Shown piece after piece: positions 11,290 through 23,363 of a stretch of 64,000 bases of DNA. Below the pieces are notes generated by a model. It was not told where the DNA came from and ran no database searches. It saw only the letters and a program-made list of their open reading frames with translations. The stretch spans positions 34,638,501 to 34,702,500 of the forward strand of contig CM076154.1 of assembly GCA_038025085.1 (NCBI GenBank), read 5' to 3'. Source of the DNA: Tetragonia tetragonoides. Taxonomy: Eukaryota; Streptophyta; Magnoliopsida; Caryophyllales; Aizoaceae. The translations under genes and the position numbers were made by a program. Each line of letters starts with the position of its first letter. Position 1 is the first letter of the stretch.

Positions 11290-13797
11290 TTAGTTAGAAC
11301 CAATGTCAATCCCTTTTCGTGTCAGAAACTCCTTGGCTTCAGTAATGTCCTGAAAACCAATAGGCAGTGTTTTAAGTATTGGATCTTTTTATTAACAATA
11401 TATCATAAAACAAATTAATTTATAGATACCAGAAGCTAATTACAACACTATCATTCACAGATAGAAAAACAAGAAATCATTTCTGCTGATTCTTTGTTAG
11501 CGCTTTTGAACAGTGACAGAACAAATGAAAAAAATTCCACTACTATAAAGGAAAGACCCTTTCCTTCCCCCTCCCATCACTCAACCAAGATCTCCAACTT
11601 CAGCGACTCCAAGCCCGTCCAACACTACAAGGCCTCCAGCACTCACAGTGGCAGCCCGCAGCCCATTATAAAGTTCCCTAGAAACGTCACTTGGGCCTAC
11701 GACCCCCAACCCCTCAAGGCTGCTGGTCAGGTAAAATTAATGCAAAGTTTTTGCAGACACAGGTTGTAGGTTTTGGAGGAGGAAGGAGATGAAGTTGATA
11801 TTGTGAAATGCTTTTTTTAGATAAGAGAAAAATTTATTAATCAATCAAATGAAAGAATACAAAAAGGAGAGGAGAAGAAGTCTCGAAAAAATGCAAAAAA
11901 TATCTACAACTCCCCCCAATGAAGTTGAACAAAGATAAGTAGAGCACCCTTGAAGGCCCCAGCTGCCTTCGCCCAAAGAGATGCCAAATAAACAATATGA
12001 TCCCAAACATAATCGATGGTCTTTCCAAAAGCGGATAAGATTATCGAATTCCGCTCTAGCCAGATACACCACAAAGTATCCATATAAGCACCCTTCCGCC
12101 ACAGCTTACCCTTTCTCCCCCTCCCTCCGGCAACAAAGTTAGTTATCTAGCTTCTTTGTGGGCTAAGGCAGCTGGGGCATTTAGGGGTTACGGCATTACG
12201 CTATCTCTGAGGTCCAGGGTAATTAGGCTAATGTGTAGCTGTTTCTTTGGGAGGATACCTTGTCCTCTCTTGTTACACCTTTTATATTTGATTAGTATAT
12301 ACTTTCTTTTTATCTGAAAGAATAATAAAGCAAAGTTCATAAGCTATACACCAAATCAGTCAAATTGGAGCTTGGATGATTGGTTGAGCCTTGTGACAAG
12401 AATGCTACCTCTGTGTTGCGCATTGTGAACATAACTACGGTATACCCCTCGATTCATAAATCAGAAAATTGAGAAGATCCACACCCTCACCTTCTCTAAA
12501 AGACCCTCCATCTTCACATCCCATGACATATAAACTCCCACCACTACTAAACCTCTCAAAAACATCTAAAATCTCAAGTTTAACTTATATTCTCCGAATT
12601 CTTTTCGAATAGTAGAACAATCCATACCCTGGGGAATCTGTATAATCATTGTCTAGTAGAAGAAACACCAAAATAATTCCCCCTGAGGGGGGAGGGGGTT
12701 TCATAAGTGAAGCCTCATGCAAATAACCTGATTATGATTTGTTTCTATGGACCGGAAGAGAAAAACCCAGTGCGCACAAGTTAATTTCAAGAGGAAACTT
12801 TATCTAATAGAGCTATATGCATCTTCCTTCGTCTTTCTCATATCATCTAAAGTTACCCCTTCAATTAGACACCAGCAAGTCGACATATCTGAAGCATTCA
12901 ACTTCGCTCTTCAATTTTGACACCCTCTTACAACCTCCATCTAGGCCACCAGCAGGGGTAACGCACTGGCCCAACTGGTCGTGCCTCCTCAGCCTCCACC
13001 ACCACCTTCTCTCCCCACCACACAAAAGTCCTGAAATCAGAAACCCTAACCCCCTCCTACCATTTTTCCACTCTTTTGCTCATATATTGTGTGCCCATTA
13101 GTTTGGCGTTGTTTCTAACAGGTAAAATGAGCATTTTACCTGTTTGATTCAACTGTGTAATGTGTGCTTGAAGACCTTTTGTGGTGATATATTGTATGTT
13201 CTAGTTGTATAGTTTAATGTTGAAATTAATGTCTGTACTGGGGAAACTTGCTTTATTATTGCTCGGACACCTCATTTTGCCACAAGTACCCTATCTGATA
13301 CTCGACACACTGACATTGGTTTGGACATTGGACCCTCCATTTTAAGCCAAAAACATGCAGATTTTTTCTTTCATCCAAACAAAACACAAATTATATAAAG
13401 TAGACTTTATATATCTTCAGTAATATATTCAAAAAGTGTTATTATCTAAACACGTAATGTATGATGGATATGAAATGCATGAGGAAAGAAAGGGTTCAAA
13501 GTACCTGCTGTAGCAAGACTGCTTCTTGAGGACAGGTTGGAAACTGAATCAATCCAATGCCAACCATCAACAGGCCATAACATCCCAGCGATATTATAAA
13601 GTATGTAGGTAGCTGTTGAGAAGATAGCAATCAATAAGCAAAGGCAAGAATTGTGAAACCAAAATTACAATAAATTACAAAATGACTGGTCTCACCAACC
13701 AAGTTTGGCTTTGCAAAATAATTTTTGCCTGTATAAGACCAGTCCAAATTGCAATTACAGCGAACAGTATTGTCAAAATCTTTATGATGTGCTTCAT
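11290..13797 (-). CDS. DPM3: Dolichol-phosphate mannosyltransferase subunit 3 (DPM3), three coding exons
   Basis: Coding exons on - are 13797-13696 (34 codons), 13612-13505 (36 codons) and 11349-11290 (19 codons plus TAA), all phase 0. Introns are 13695-13613 (GTGAG...CAACAG) and 13504-11350 (GTACT...TTTCAG). The 89-aa product matches the usual plant DPM3 length. Residues 1-33 (start MKHIIKILTILFAV) form one membrane segment, residues 37-58 (YFIISLGCYGLLMVGIGLIQ) a second, and the C-terminus (FPTCPQEAVLLQQ, then DITEAKEFLTRKGIDIGSN) is the conserved cytosolic coil that holds the catalytic subunit DPM1. DPM3 tethers DPM1 in the ER membrane; the enzyme makes dolichol-phosphate-mannose for N-glycans, GPI anchors and O-mannosylation. 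The start ATG follows a short leader after an acceptor (TTCTCAG at 13832-13826). Intron 2 (2.2 kb) carries a palindromic pair of LINE ends. All splice sites are canonical and nothing is broken. Confidence 0.93.
11494..11735 (+). other. Unassigned exon-like stretch inside DPM3 intron 2
   Basis: Open in frame, GC-richer than its surroundings, with text such as FSDSKPVQHYKAS and VTWAYDPQPLKAAGQ, ending at a CAG/GTAAAA donor-like site near 11731. No family recognised. It lies on the strand opposite to DPM3, so a captured gene fragment or relic is more likely than a host exon. Confidence 0.3.
11812..12110 (-). mobile_element. L1-type LINE 3' end fragment
   Basis: On - the frame reads LWCIWLERNSIILSAFGKT and on through YLASLWAKAAGAFKG to a stop, the usual C-terminus of plant L1 ORF2 (after the zinc-binding RVT domain), followed by 3'UTR and a short A-tail ending near 11812. 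Confidence 0.8.
12131..12320 (+). mobile_element. Second LINE 3' end fragment, head-to-head with the first
   Basis: On + the frame reads SYLASLWAKAAGAFRGYGIT, nearly the same C-terminal block as the neighbouring - fragment, then degenerates into 3'UTR-like text. The two fragments diverge from about 12115. Confidence 0.7.
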
Positions 13798-15237
13798 TGT
13801 AACCTGAGTCTTGATTTTAGAACACCTGAGAAGAATACGGAATCTCAGAATGTAAGACATACAGCTAGCTGGTAGTTGATTGGCAGAAACCAGAATAGGA
13901 ACCCCTGCAATTAATTCTAGAATGGCATGGCAAGTGTAATACTGATTTATGACCCTCAGTAATCAGATCCAGTTGACCCACTGGGAACGACATTGGTAGC
14001 TCCTAAAGCCCCTTTTTCCCCACACAATAAAGAAGCAAAGTAAGTGACCTCTGCTAATTCCCAAATTCAATACGAAGACATAGAAGACTCAAAAACCTGT
14101 GCGCCCCTCTCCAACCATAGGCACCACAGCACCAAAAGATAGCATTCTGACATAGAATTTGTTTCTCCAACCTCCTTCCAAAACCCACAAATCCCAAGAG
14201 CGAGGGAGGATGAAGGGATCTAAGAGCAGAGACCTCCTCTCATGTGAGTTTTTGTGTTTTGGTAAATGATTAGTGATTCCCATCACCAAAAGCAAGCTGT
14301 TACGAAAAACCTGAGGCATACCTCAGTGATATTACCTTCCACAGTGAGTCAAGACATCCCTTCTACGAAGTTCTTTCCTTGACTCACTAGGGGTTGATTA
14401 CAATCCAATTAAACTAAAACCTGAAGGAAATCAAAACTGTCTATATATGCTGTAATAACTATTATACCAGTTTCTATCAGTCGTGAAACTTTCTTAGGGA
14501 TGAACTCTGAAATTGTGTAAGATATCCGATTTGAATCTTAAACCTAGTATGGGATCAATCAACTGCAAGAACTCGAGGATTTCCCAGCCAGCAAAAAGTT
14601 CTAAAATGCCAAAAAGTATTTGCAGTCTATGGAAGTGGTGGATCCAGAGATGTTTTTCATAGGGGGCAGGTATAAATGACACCAAAAACAAAATCAGACA
14701 TCTTCATTAGTAAATGGGAAAAGTATGTCATTTTTCATGACACACATTACACAACTATACAAGTAACAGTCGCAATTTTTTGTATAGTAAGATTGAGCAT
14801 GAAAACATTGTTATCAGCAAAAAAGAGTAAAATGCATATGCAACTCCAATCCTACAACACTTCATATCATAAAAACAAAAGTCATGATCACATTCCAGTT
14901 TAAGGTAATAGTTGATGAGAAGATGATGTGGGTTGATGAGAACATATTACACGAAGGCAACATGCTCAAGCTCAAGCCACACAATCGATATAGATCAAGT
15001 CAGGCAGATCCCCCCAATTACATAATCAGGTACTCATAACCCTACATTTTATTCAAAATTTGATTGCATTGTTTCATAAGTTACCCTCACACACACAAAT
15101 CAATTAGTATCCATAAAATAAAACAAATCTCAATTTACCAAACCTGAAAGAAAAATCAATTGCATATTCAACTTACGTACCTATAAACAACACTTAAAAT
15201 AGAGCAATTTCTCAAATTAAATGAAACTCAAATTGAT

Positions 15238-15360
15238 TCTACATTAACATTAATATTACCCCAATGCCTCCAAAGAGGCTCCCGCCTAGGCAGGGTAAGG
15301 GGGGGTCGGATGACCCCTGCGAGAGTCTCACAGAGAGGCTGTTTCCGTTTGATCTGAGAT
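15238..15360 (-). mobile_element. RTE-type LINE 3' end fragment
   Basis: Read on - it runs GAAACAGCCTCTCTGTGAGA, then CATCCGACCCCCCTTACC, CTAGGCGGGAGCCTC and CATTGGGGTAATATTAATG. This is the typical 3' terminus of plant RTE elements, and its AGAGAGGCTGTTTCCG core also occurs in the RTE copy at 43173-43189. Confidence 0.7.
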
Positions 15361-16835
15361 TTGAAGTGCGACAACCATCGGCAATTTCACAATAAATAAG
15401 AAGTGCCGACAGTTTTGTGAGCCATTTGAAGAATAAACCAAAATTTGAAGAATTAGTGAATTGCCTCAACAAATGGATGAAGTGAATGAAGGGCTAAGTA
15501 AACAATTGGGAATGTAGAACTTGGGATAAACTGCTGAAGTGAAGCCACCGCCAGGTCCGCCACCCCTTCCTCGTGAGTTCTGGCCTCCAGCGTCGTAGAA
15601 AATTGAGAGAAGCGTTCCCTTCTTTTTTGTGTGTTCTCTCTCCTCTTTTCCTTTTCCTCTGCTCTTTTTTTTTTGGGGGGGGGGGGGCATTGTATCATAG
15701 AATAATCACGTGAAAAGAATGAAAGATGGAAGTATTCAAATTTTAACTTTTTTTTTTTCATGGGGCTGAAGTGAGCAGGGCCAAGTGGGCAAATTTTAAA
15801 ATTTTAGCCAGGGGCAAGCTTGGACCTCTTAAACCATAGATCTGCCAAGAGGCTAACAGCTCACAAACATGGATTAGAATCTTCCATCATTGTGTCCAAC
15901 AGCCCAAAGCATAACTAGCTTTTTATCAGCTTAAAAACCATGACAGATGGTGTACTTTGCATCACTTTGGGGTTTTGCTCAAAGAGTTTTCCAGGGATGT
16001 CACTTACAGATATACAGAGAAATTTTAGGGCTTTATTTTGATTGGTTTTGGAGAGTGGAGAACATCTAACTCACATTCTTTGGTACTTCCTTAATACAAT
16101 TTTACCTATCTAGAAAACCAACAGTCTGTTTTGCCAACTAAGAAAAACTTGAGAACCAAATACAGGGACAAACACATCAGGATGTACAGTAGAAAGTATC
16201 GGTGTGTCAGTGTCACACATAAGCAAGAGAATTAACTTAATTAGCAAATTAATCAACTTGAAGACATAATATCTTGTGATTCGTATCTCAGCACCCTCCT
16301 AATGTTTACTACCCTACACACCAGTTGGAAGGAGGAGGCTTCACCCCATTCCCTAATCCTGCGCCTGTAGCTGCTGTTCCTTCTCTCCCTCCCTCTACCA
16401 CTCCAACTTCCACTACCAGGCACCAAATCCCCTCTACTCCAGGTACCTTCTTCATTCTTCTCTAATACTCCTATTTAACACTCTTCTCTAAATTAATTTG
16501 TTAATGACTTTAGAACTTTGGGAGAACAACAAAAACCGTTTTATCATATTTTTTCTGAACAATAAGTTTTGTATTAGAACGTCCTGCCGACAGAGTTACT
16601 ATTATCATATTCAATTATTCAGAAATCACCATTGTTTTTCATGAGAATAACTCTGTCCCACCGTGGTACTGTCTCCTGCAAGTTTTTGTGTTTTCCGAAA
16701 TATTAATGGTTGCATAAAAAATCTATAGGTCTCTAGTAGAGGTGTTATTACATGTTTTTTACATTCATTTCTTTCCAACTATATTTTGATCACTAGAGAG
16801 AGGAGAGTGACCTATAGCATTGGTCAATATCAATT

Positions 16836-16914
16836 GTTGCTTTACAATTATACATGACCAATATATTGCTCATGTATAATTGTAAAGCAACATCATGTAT
16901 AATTGTAAAGCAAC
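16836..16914. repeat. 22-bp perfect hairpin plus a third direct copy
   Basis: 16836-16857 and 16870-16891 are perfect inverted copies (GTTGCTTTACAATTATACAT plus GA) separated by a 12-base loop. The right arm is repeated directly at 16893-16914. The arm size resembles a small-RNA hairpin, but it may be a remnant of a tiny foldback element. Confidence 0.9.
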
Positions 16915-18879
16915 ACAAACCACATAGGTCTGAGACTAGAAAAATCTTCCTCTGCTAACTTGCATGATGTTCGATTGGGTAAATTTGAGACTTCATACGA
17001 ACAACCCCAAAGATGAAGGATAAAAAACAACATTAAAAAAATACATAAAAAGCTATTTTTAGTAAAACAGCATGCTTTTGGAAATCAGATGTGGGAGAGG
17101 CAGAGGGCTTTGTTCATCCTCAAGTGTAAGAGACCCAAACTAATTTCCTTCAGGTTCAATCTCTTTTTCTTAATTGCTTTTTTTTTAAATTAAGAAACCT
17201 GATGAAGCAATTGGGCATCTTGTGAGAAGGAAACCCTTGCACCTAGAGTTGAACAGCATAGCAAATCCACGGACAGATGAAGGAGAACCCCAAAAATAGG
17301 ATTAAGTGTAAAAGGTTGTAACTTATACGTGGTGGATCCGGGTATTGATACAGATACGGGCCACTTACTAACCACCCCATGCAACCTCTCAAATGAGCCA
17401 GACCAATACCCTCAATAGGTAATGGGTACAAGCAGGTGCACCCATATATGTATGACACACACGCTGGACCTAGTCACCCAGACATATATGGGCCCTCTTC
17501 TGACATCATTTAATGAACTGTGGAAGCTGGATGTACGGCATGTACCCAAATGGGTACAACTCAGAGCACCCAAAACTTTGGCCATTACCCTACAGAAATA
17601 GAACTAAAGAAATCAAAAAAGATTCAAAGTCAAGATCTTCAATCCCATTTTACCATCATCTTTTCCTCCTCCTTCTACACAGACCATGATAGCACAGACC
17701 TTCCAAGCTTTCAGCCAGCCATCTACCCAACCATTTCCACCTGCCAACACCGTCACAACCTTAGTGAAAAAACAGCAGCACCAAACCACCATCTTCCTCC
17801 CATTCCGCTCTCAGTTATCCTCCTCTATTATGAACCAGGATAGTTTGCTGGAGAGAGAATCCATGCTGTCAGCGACCTACCAGCACCGCAGCAACCAACA
17901 GCCACCCCAGACCTCGCCATTCAAACTATGACTACAACAAATAAAATAAAAAAACAAGCAGAAACCCAGAATATGGAGCTGAAAAGCTCAATCTCACCAG
18001 AGAAACGAAACCAAGGAGAAAAACTCTTTTATAAAATGAAATTTGAGGAAAATAGTGGACTGGCCACAGATGGGCTGAAATAGCAGAAGCTACAGCTTAG
18101 CCCCTCATCAAGTCCTGAAGCCTATCCCATTGAGAGAAACTGTCCACCACAGCTAGCTATCGAAAAACCGACCCAATTCAAGCCTTTCTATGCCTTTTTG
18201 TCATGATCGGGACTCCAATCAGTAGAAAGTAGATATGGAGCAGGCACATAGACAAGAGAACCCAAGCTCCCCCTCAAACCCTCTCTTTGTCCCCTTATAG
18301 CCTAAATTTGACCAATTCTTAATGTAGAGTCAACCTTTGGCTTCATTCTCAGTGCTAGAAAGACAGATCCAAACTTGTTTCTTTCTCGGCTGTATGCATT
18401 ACCAAATGAATTTCTTCTATGTAAACAGTGTGCTTTCTATGATCAAATGGACAAAAGTAAAGATTCATATGAATCTGGAGCCTCTATTTCATGCAAATGA
18501 AATCCTAATTTTACCCCTTTAGGTCCCTATTAAGAGCCTTATAGAGCAGGCATACCGCGTAGGTCTCCAATATATAGAGAAAAGGATACTGCAGAATCTG
18601 GTAATGACGCACCTTTTAGCAGTGGAAAATATAGCTCCTAGGGAAGAAAGTACCGTACTAAAACTCTCTTGTTTTGAGTCTTTTGACAGCGGACGATATA
18701 GATGCCTACAGTTCTAACTTCTAGGTTACCTTGCACGGAAATAGAAAGGCCATAACATAAAAAACGTTACACGCCTTAATAAATGAGGAATCATGGAAAC
18801 GCAATAAGAGAAGACGAAAAATGAGGCAAAAAATATCCTAGGATGAGGTCTATAGCATGTTCAATATCTCTCAAGTCAT

Positions 18880-19240
18880 GGGTGGCAATCATGGAGTGAC
18901 ATCCTAAACAGCATTAAGAAACTCACTACTGAGGCCTAGATGAAGGTTAGCTTTAAGGCCCACCGCATTACCTATCTCTATGACGAGAAGTCGGTCATCA
19001 AACTATGGGGTATTACCAACACTCCTCACGGTATCAGGAATGGCAACATGAACTCTGTGGCCATCAGAGTTAGACAAATTAGTTCTCCGTCTCCTCTTGT
19101 TTGACAAATGGGTTCCTGCCACTTCTGGGAATCGAATTCAAAATATGCAAGAGGCCTACACCATTATCAAGAAGGCATTGCCAGGCGTAGGCAAGCTGAT
19201 ATTGGGGCGAGAAAGACTTGCAATTTTACTCCAATTTAGT
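18880..19240 (+). pseudogene. Unidentified coding-like relic
   Basis: From about 18950 one frame reads FKAHRITYLYDEKSVIKLWG and NTPHGIRNGNMNSVAIRVRQ, then a TGA, then QADIGARKTCNFTPI and a stop. Composition and lack of low complexity look like real protein, with one internal stop. Family not recognised. It could be a captured gene fragment in the DPM3 leader intron. Confidence 0.35.
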
Positions 19241-19865
19241 GAAACAATCTGTGTTTATTACCCATTTAGGTTATGTTCTCATTACCTTATCTTTTGTCTA
19301 ATTTACTTCAGTCTTCATGACATGTGGGTTTATCACTCAAATAATTTTCCAGTCCAAAATAAATTCATAGATGATACTTGTGTCATTGGAAAGATTTCAA
19401 AGCATACTTTCAAATGAGTCTAATATTGAATATGATTGGACGATTTTAAATGGTTAAGGGTCAAGTTGAAAAAATCAGTTCAGTTCAGTTCAAATCATTT
19501 CAGCTCAGTTCCATTTTTTCCAGGGGAAAAGAACAGACCTTTAGTTATAAAGACCAAGAACAAAATTTAAAGATCTTTCACTTGACCTTCCACAACATTT
19601 ATATGTTAATAGTTCTCCCTACTAACTTCATGTAATTCATCTTTAATTGCGACCTTATTAGAATTAATTGCTCTTATGTCATTGCCCCAAAGCCAGGTTA
19701 ATATGTAGCCCCCTCCCACTGGCGTATCCAAACAAAAATTTTGCTGGCAGCCCCAAATATTTAGCAAAGTATAAAATAAACTAAAAAATAATTTAAAAAT
19801 TACAATCTCGTAAAAAATGAGGAACAGATTACATTCTAGAATTGTTATCTATGAGTTCTCATCTT

Positions 19866-20250
19866 CTTTTTTTTCTTTGGGATAATTACTCTCAACTTTT
19901 TATTGATAACTCTGCTAAACCACATAGCAACATAAGGCGTAGATTTTTCCTACCTTCTAGGAAGGGTAGATAAACACACAATTAGTCATGTGCTTAGGAC
20001 TAGCCAAAAAAGAAAACACTACTCCAACTACATAGATTTATGAAACTCCTGTCACACGACATTGAACTCCTTGTATAATTACTACATGTAGCAAGAAAAT
20101 ACCGGAAGGCACTCACACCAACATATATCCTCCTAGAGCTAGATACAATCAGCCCCATACTGAAAAAGAAAACCCATAGTGCTATCTGAAACATGCCAAT
20201 AAGTCCACAAAACTCCCTGCCACTAAGTGGTTTGCACGTCCAGGTCCCCA
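19866..20250 (-). mobile_element. Possible LINE 3'UTR fragment
   Basis: On - the text ends in TATCAATAAAAAGTTGAGAG followed by an A-rich tail, a usual ending of plant LINE transcripts. The preceding frame (ALWVFFFSMGLIVSSSR) is open for 83 codons. No RT motif is visible. Confidence 0.35.
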
Positions 20251-21108
20251 AGTTTTTTCGGCATTGAAAATCACCAATCTCACTTACCCACCACCTTACA
20301 GTAGTACCCCAAATTGTAACTCTGCCATTTTGTCTACACGACTACACTCAAAACATTACCAACCTATCAAAACCCTTCCACATCCTCCTCAAATTATAAT
20401 GATTGTGCATTCATATTGGGGCAGGAAACACCTTGCTTTGTCATAGTTCACAACACCTCAATTTGCAACCTAATTATGTTCTTAAAACCAGTTCAAGAAC
20501 AATGTTCAACATTTCAACAACAAATACCTAATTCAGTAATTCAACAGAATTCATAAGTATTCAACCAAATTACACAAATTAACTGAAATTCAAAATAAAA
20601 TACAATCATGAAAGTTAAATCAATTAAATTGCGAAACTACATCCACACAAAAATTGACATTTCCAAATCTGTTTGTTTCTCCCTAGTTTATCATAACATC
20701 AAAAATTCACAATACTGAAAAATGATAATCTCCCAATAATTTCAATTGAACACTTAACTAAGTACATTAAGAATCGATATATTAGAAATAAAGAATCAAA
20801 TACCTCAAAATCAGATCTGAAATGAGAAAGATGAACTGCCGTCTTCCGCCTCAAAATGGTAATCGATGCTCGGTCACCGTCGCCGACTGTCGAGCTCGAT
20901 TAGGGAGGAGAGAGAGAGAGAGAAGTGAGCACTGAGCACGCTCTTTATTTTTCCTTTTTTCCTCAACAGTCCTCAATGGGTGATCGACTGATCGCTGATG
21001 GACTAGTCCCACGCGCACCTCACGTGGGCACTTGGGAGTTGGGACCCATTTGTAATTGTAAAAAAAAAAAATTCTTAATGAATATATAATTTTATTGAGC
21101 TATACTTA

Positions 21109-21428
21109 ATACCACCACCACTTTTAATATTTACCACCACCATTGTGGGGCACTTTCTTCTTTTACTCTTGTTTTAAAATATCCAATTTCATTCTCTCTC
21201 CTCCTTCACTCTTTCATCTCTCTCCACCTCCACCACCGCCACCACCGCACCAACACTTGGTCCACCACCACCACAACCTACAACCACTAGCTTAATTCTA
21301 CATCTCACGCATAATGTTGGGCAAGCAATAAAGATAACTATTTTAAGGTTTGTCGACTTGATTTTGATTTTTTTTTTTATTTCTGAGAAAACATATGCGC
21401 TCCAGCGCAGCGCAACATATATTTCCAC

Positions 21429-21478
<50 letters not shown>

Positions 21479-21872
21479 GGAGTAGTTTTTATTATTTTGA
21501 TTTTAATGATTCGAAAGAATTTAAAAAAAAAAACAACAAAGACCAAGTTGGAGCGCAGTGCAACCCTTTATGCTTTGACTTTTTTACGCCAATGAACACC
21601 ATAGAGGACGCTGCGTTAGGACATGAGAAATGGAGAAATGACGTTTATGATGCCCAATAACCTGTTGGTTGGAGTCTGTTAGCTATTGGTCAAGAGTTAT
21701 GGTGGTTTGGGTTGTTGCGGTGCTGGTTGGCGTGATGGGCTGCGGTGGGGGTGGATGGGCTGTTGAGGAGAGAGAAGAGGAGGTCAGAGTAGGGTGAGGT
21801 GAGATAGAATAAGGGTATTTTGGTTAATTCCTAATATTTGGTGGTGGTAAATACTAAAAATGGTGGTGGTAT
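21109..21872. mobile_element. Foldback/MITE with ACC-repeat ends
   Basis: The left end reads ATACCACCACCACTTTTAAT, then ATTTACCACCACCA. The right end is its inverse (TGGTGGTGGTAAATACTAAA, AATGGTGGTGGTAT). Flanks are TTA/TAA, fitting a TA target duplication. The interior holds CCACC-rich text, a (TTA)n tract (21429-21478) and GGTTGG-rich text. About 764 bp. Confidence 0.75.
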
Positions 21873-22028
21873 TAATATGAATTGATTTTATTTTGATAGA
21901 ATTAATGAGAATATAATTGTACATTGATGAATATGTTGTTTAAGTGTTGTCTCGTCCTAGCAAATATTTGCGTGATAGTGAGGTTTTCTCTCGAGAGTTA
22001 GGTTTTCTCTCGGCTCCTCGCCGTCGCC

Positions 22029-23363
22029 ATAGCAAGAACTGCCAAACCTCGAGGGAGACCACGAAAATCTAGCAAAAAGCTTTTGAAATCGAAGAAATCA
22101 GGATCAGGAAAACAGCCTCAAACACAAGATGCTCGGAAAGATAGATCGCTAGATGAGATTCAGGCTTTTCCCCCTTTCTCCTTCACTGATTCAAATGTTG
22201 AATCGCTTTCGATCAATCCTCCAGCTGGTGATATCATCACTCCTGGAAGCGGAAGTGGTATACCCCAAGTCCACAGCACCTCTTTGGGGGTGCGCAGAAG
22301 CTTATTGAATCCCCAATCTGAGGAATCACCGATGTCATCATGGGCAGATGAGCAGGACGCTATTGGTGCGCCGGTGAACTCGTGGAACTCTCTATTTCGC
22401 ACTAGTATGGATCCAGGTACCTCAAGTAACTCAGGTAGCCTTAAGATTACTTTTGCTGACATACAAAATGAGGTTGATTATTGGAGTGATTCTCTGGTTT
22501 GCAATGTTCTGGGAGCTAATCCCCCATCGCCTGTCATGTCTGGGTTTTTTAAACGTATCTGTGGGAAGCATGGGATTGATAAAATAGCTATGCTTAAGCA
22601 AGGAGTGTTTATTGTCAGATTTCAAAGGTCTGAGAGTAAACAAAAAGCCATGGACGGAGGGACTCCTATGTTTGATAAAAAGCCTGTTGTTTATAGGACT
22701 TGGACTCCTGATCTTGATATTAAAAAGATGGATATTAGCTCTGTCCCGATATGGGTTCGTTTTTATGGATTGGATATTAAATATTGGGGACATCCTAGTC
22801 TCCCTAAAATTGCAGGACTTGTGGGCATGCCTATATGGGCGGATGAAGCTACTGAGCAAAGGGATAAGTTGGGATATGCACGGGTGCTGATTGATGTGCC
22901 TATTGATAAAACATCTGCTGAAATTGTCATGTTTGAGAATGAATATGGAAATATGATTAAGCAACCAATCTTTCTTGAACGGAAACCTATTAAATGCACA
23001 CATTGCTCGCTGTTTGGGCATGAAGTGGATAAATGCAGGAAAATTGCCAAAAATACTACTTCTCAGGAGGTTGTGCAGACTGGGATTCAGCCTGTTAGCC
23101 AGCCTGTGAACAGGCCCCCAATTGTGGATGCTGAAGATTTTCAAATGGTTGCACATACCAGATCTCGGGAAAGACCTGTTCTGCAGGAAACTCCCCTTGA
23201 AACATCAAACTCCTTTGATGCACTTGACACCCAGGAGACTATATCACCTGTTGAACCAGCTAACACTGGAAATCCGCCCACAACAGGTAATGCCACAAGT
23301 ATTTTATTTGGGACATGTAGCAGCTTTAATGCTGAGAAGGTAGCTCCTTCTCATCATGGATAA
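22029..23363 (+). pseudogene. LINE ORF1, RNA-binding nucleocapsid-like protein
   Basis: The open frame runs back to 22029, where the codon is ATA followed by ARTAKPRGRPRKSS, an AT-hook-like basic N-terminus typical of plant LINE ORF1. I infer an original ATG changed to ATA; the next in-frame candidates are poor (TTG at 22083). A DUF4283-like domain covers the middle, and a CCHC knuckle (CTHCSLFGHEVDKC) lies at 22994-23035. The frame is intact to TAA at 23361-23363. ORF1 protein coats the LINE RNA. The stop overlaps the ORF2 start by 8 bases (ATGGATAA). Confidence 0.85.

Larger units (their letters stand above)
14000..20800. other. Content of the inferred DPM3 leader intron: repeat relics
   Basis: Apart from the entries listed separately, this holds: hAT-like ends (GTGGTGGATCCAGAGA near 14636 and AAACCATAGATCTGCC near 15832, resembling the CAGTGGCGGAGCCAGG family; a similar end, CACTGGCGTATCCA, near 19718); a T-run/G13 junction at 15667-15688; and a Pro/Thr-rich open stretch at 16290-16440 ending in a donor-like site (CCAGGTACC). 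17650-17930 and 18340-18510 have open frames with no recognisable product. Confidence 0.4.
13798..20940 (-). promoter_or_regulatory. Probable DPM3 5'UTR with a 7-kb leader intron, and promoter
   Basis: Just before the DPM3 ATG is an acceptor (TTCTTCTCAG at 13826). About 7 kb upstream, 20804-20935 on - is CT-rich, free of ATG, and ends in a donor (TTTTGAG followed by GTATTTG at 20803). A CTCTCTCTCTCTC stretch near 20900-20925 looks like a plant transcription start zone. I infer one leader exon, a 6978-base intron (13826-20803) and a second leader exon of 28 bases. The pairing of donor and acceptor is inference; another start nearer 13900 is possible. Confidence 0.5.

Noticed and set aside
13446..13634. 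62-codon frame on -
   Set aside because: Wrong-frame reading of DPM3 exon 2; the true frame gives the membrane segment and FPTCPQEA.
22431..23156. 241-codon frame on - opposite LINE ORF1
   Set aside because: Shadow of the ORF1 coding strand; no recognisable domain.
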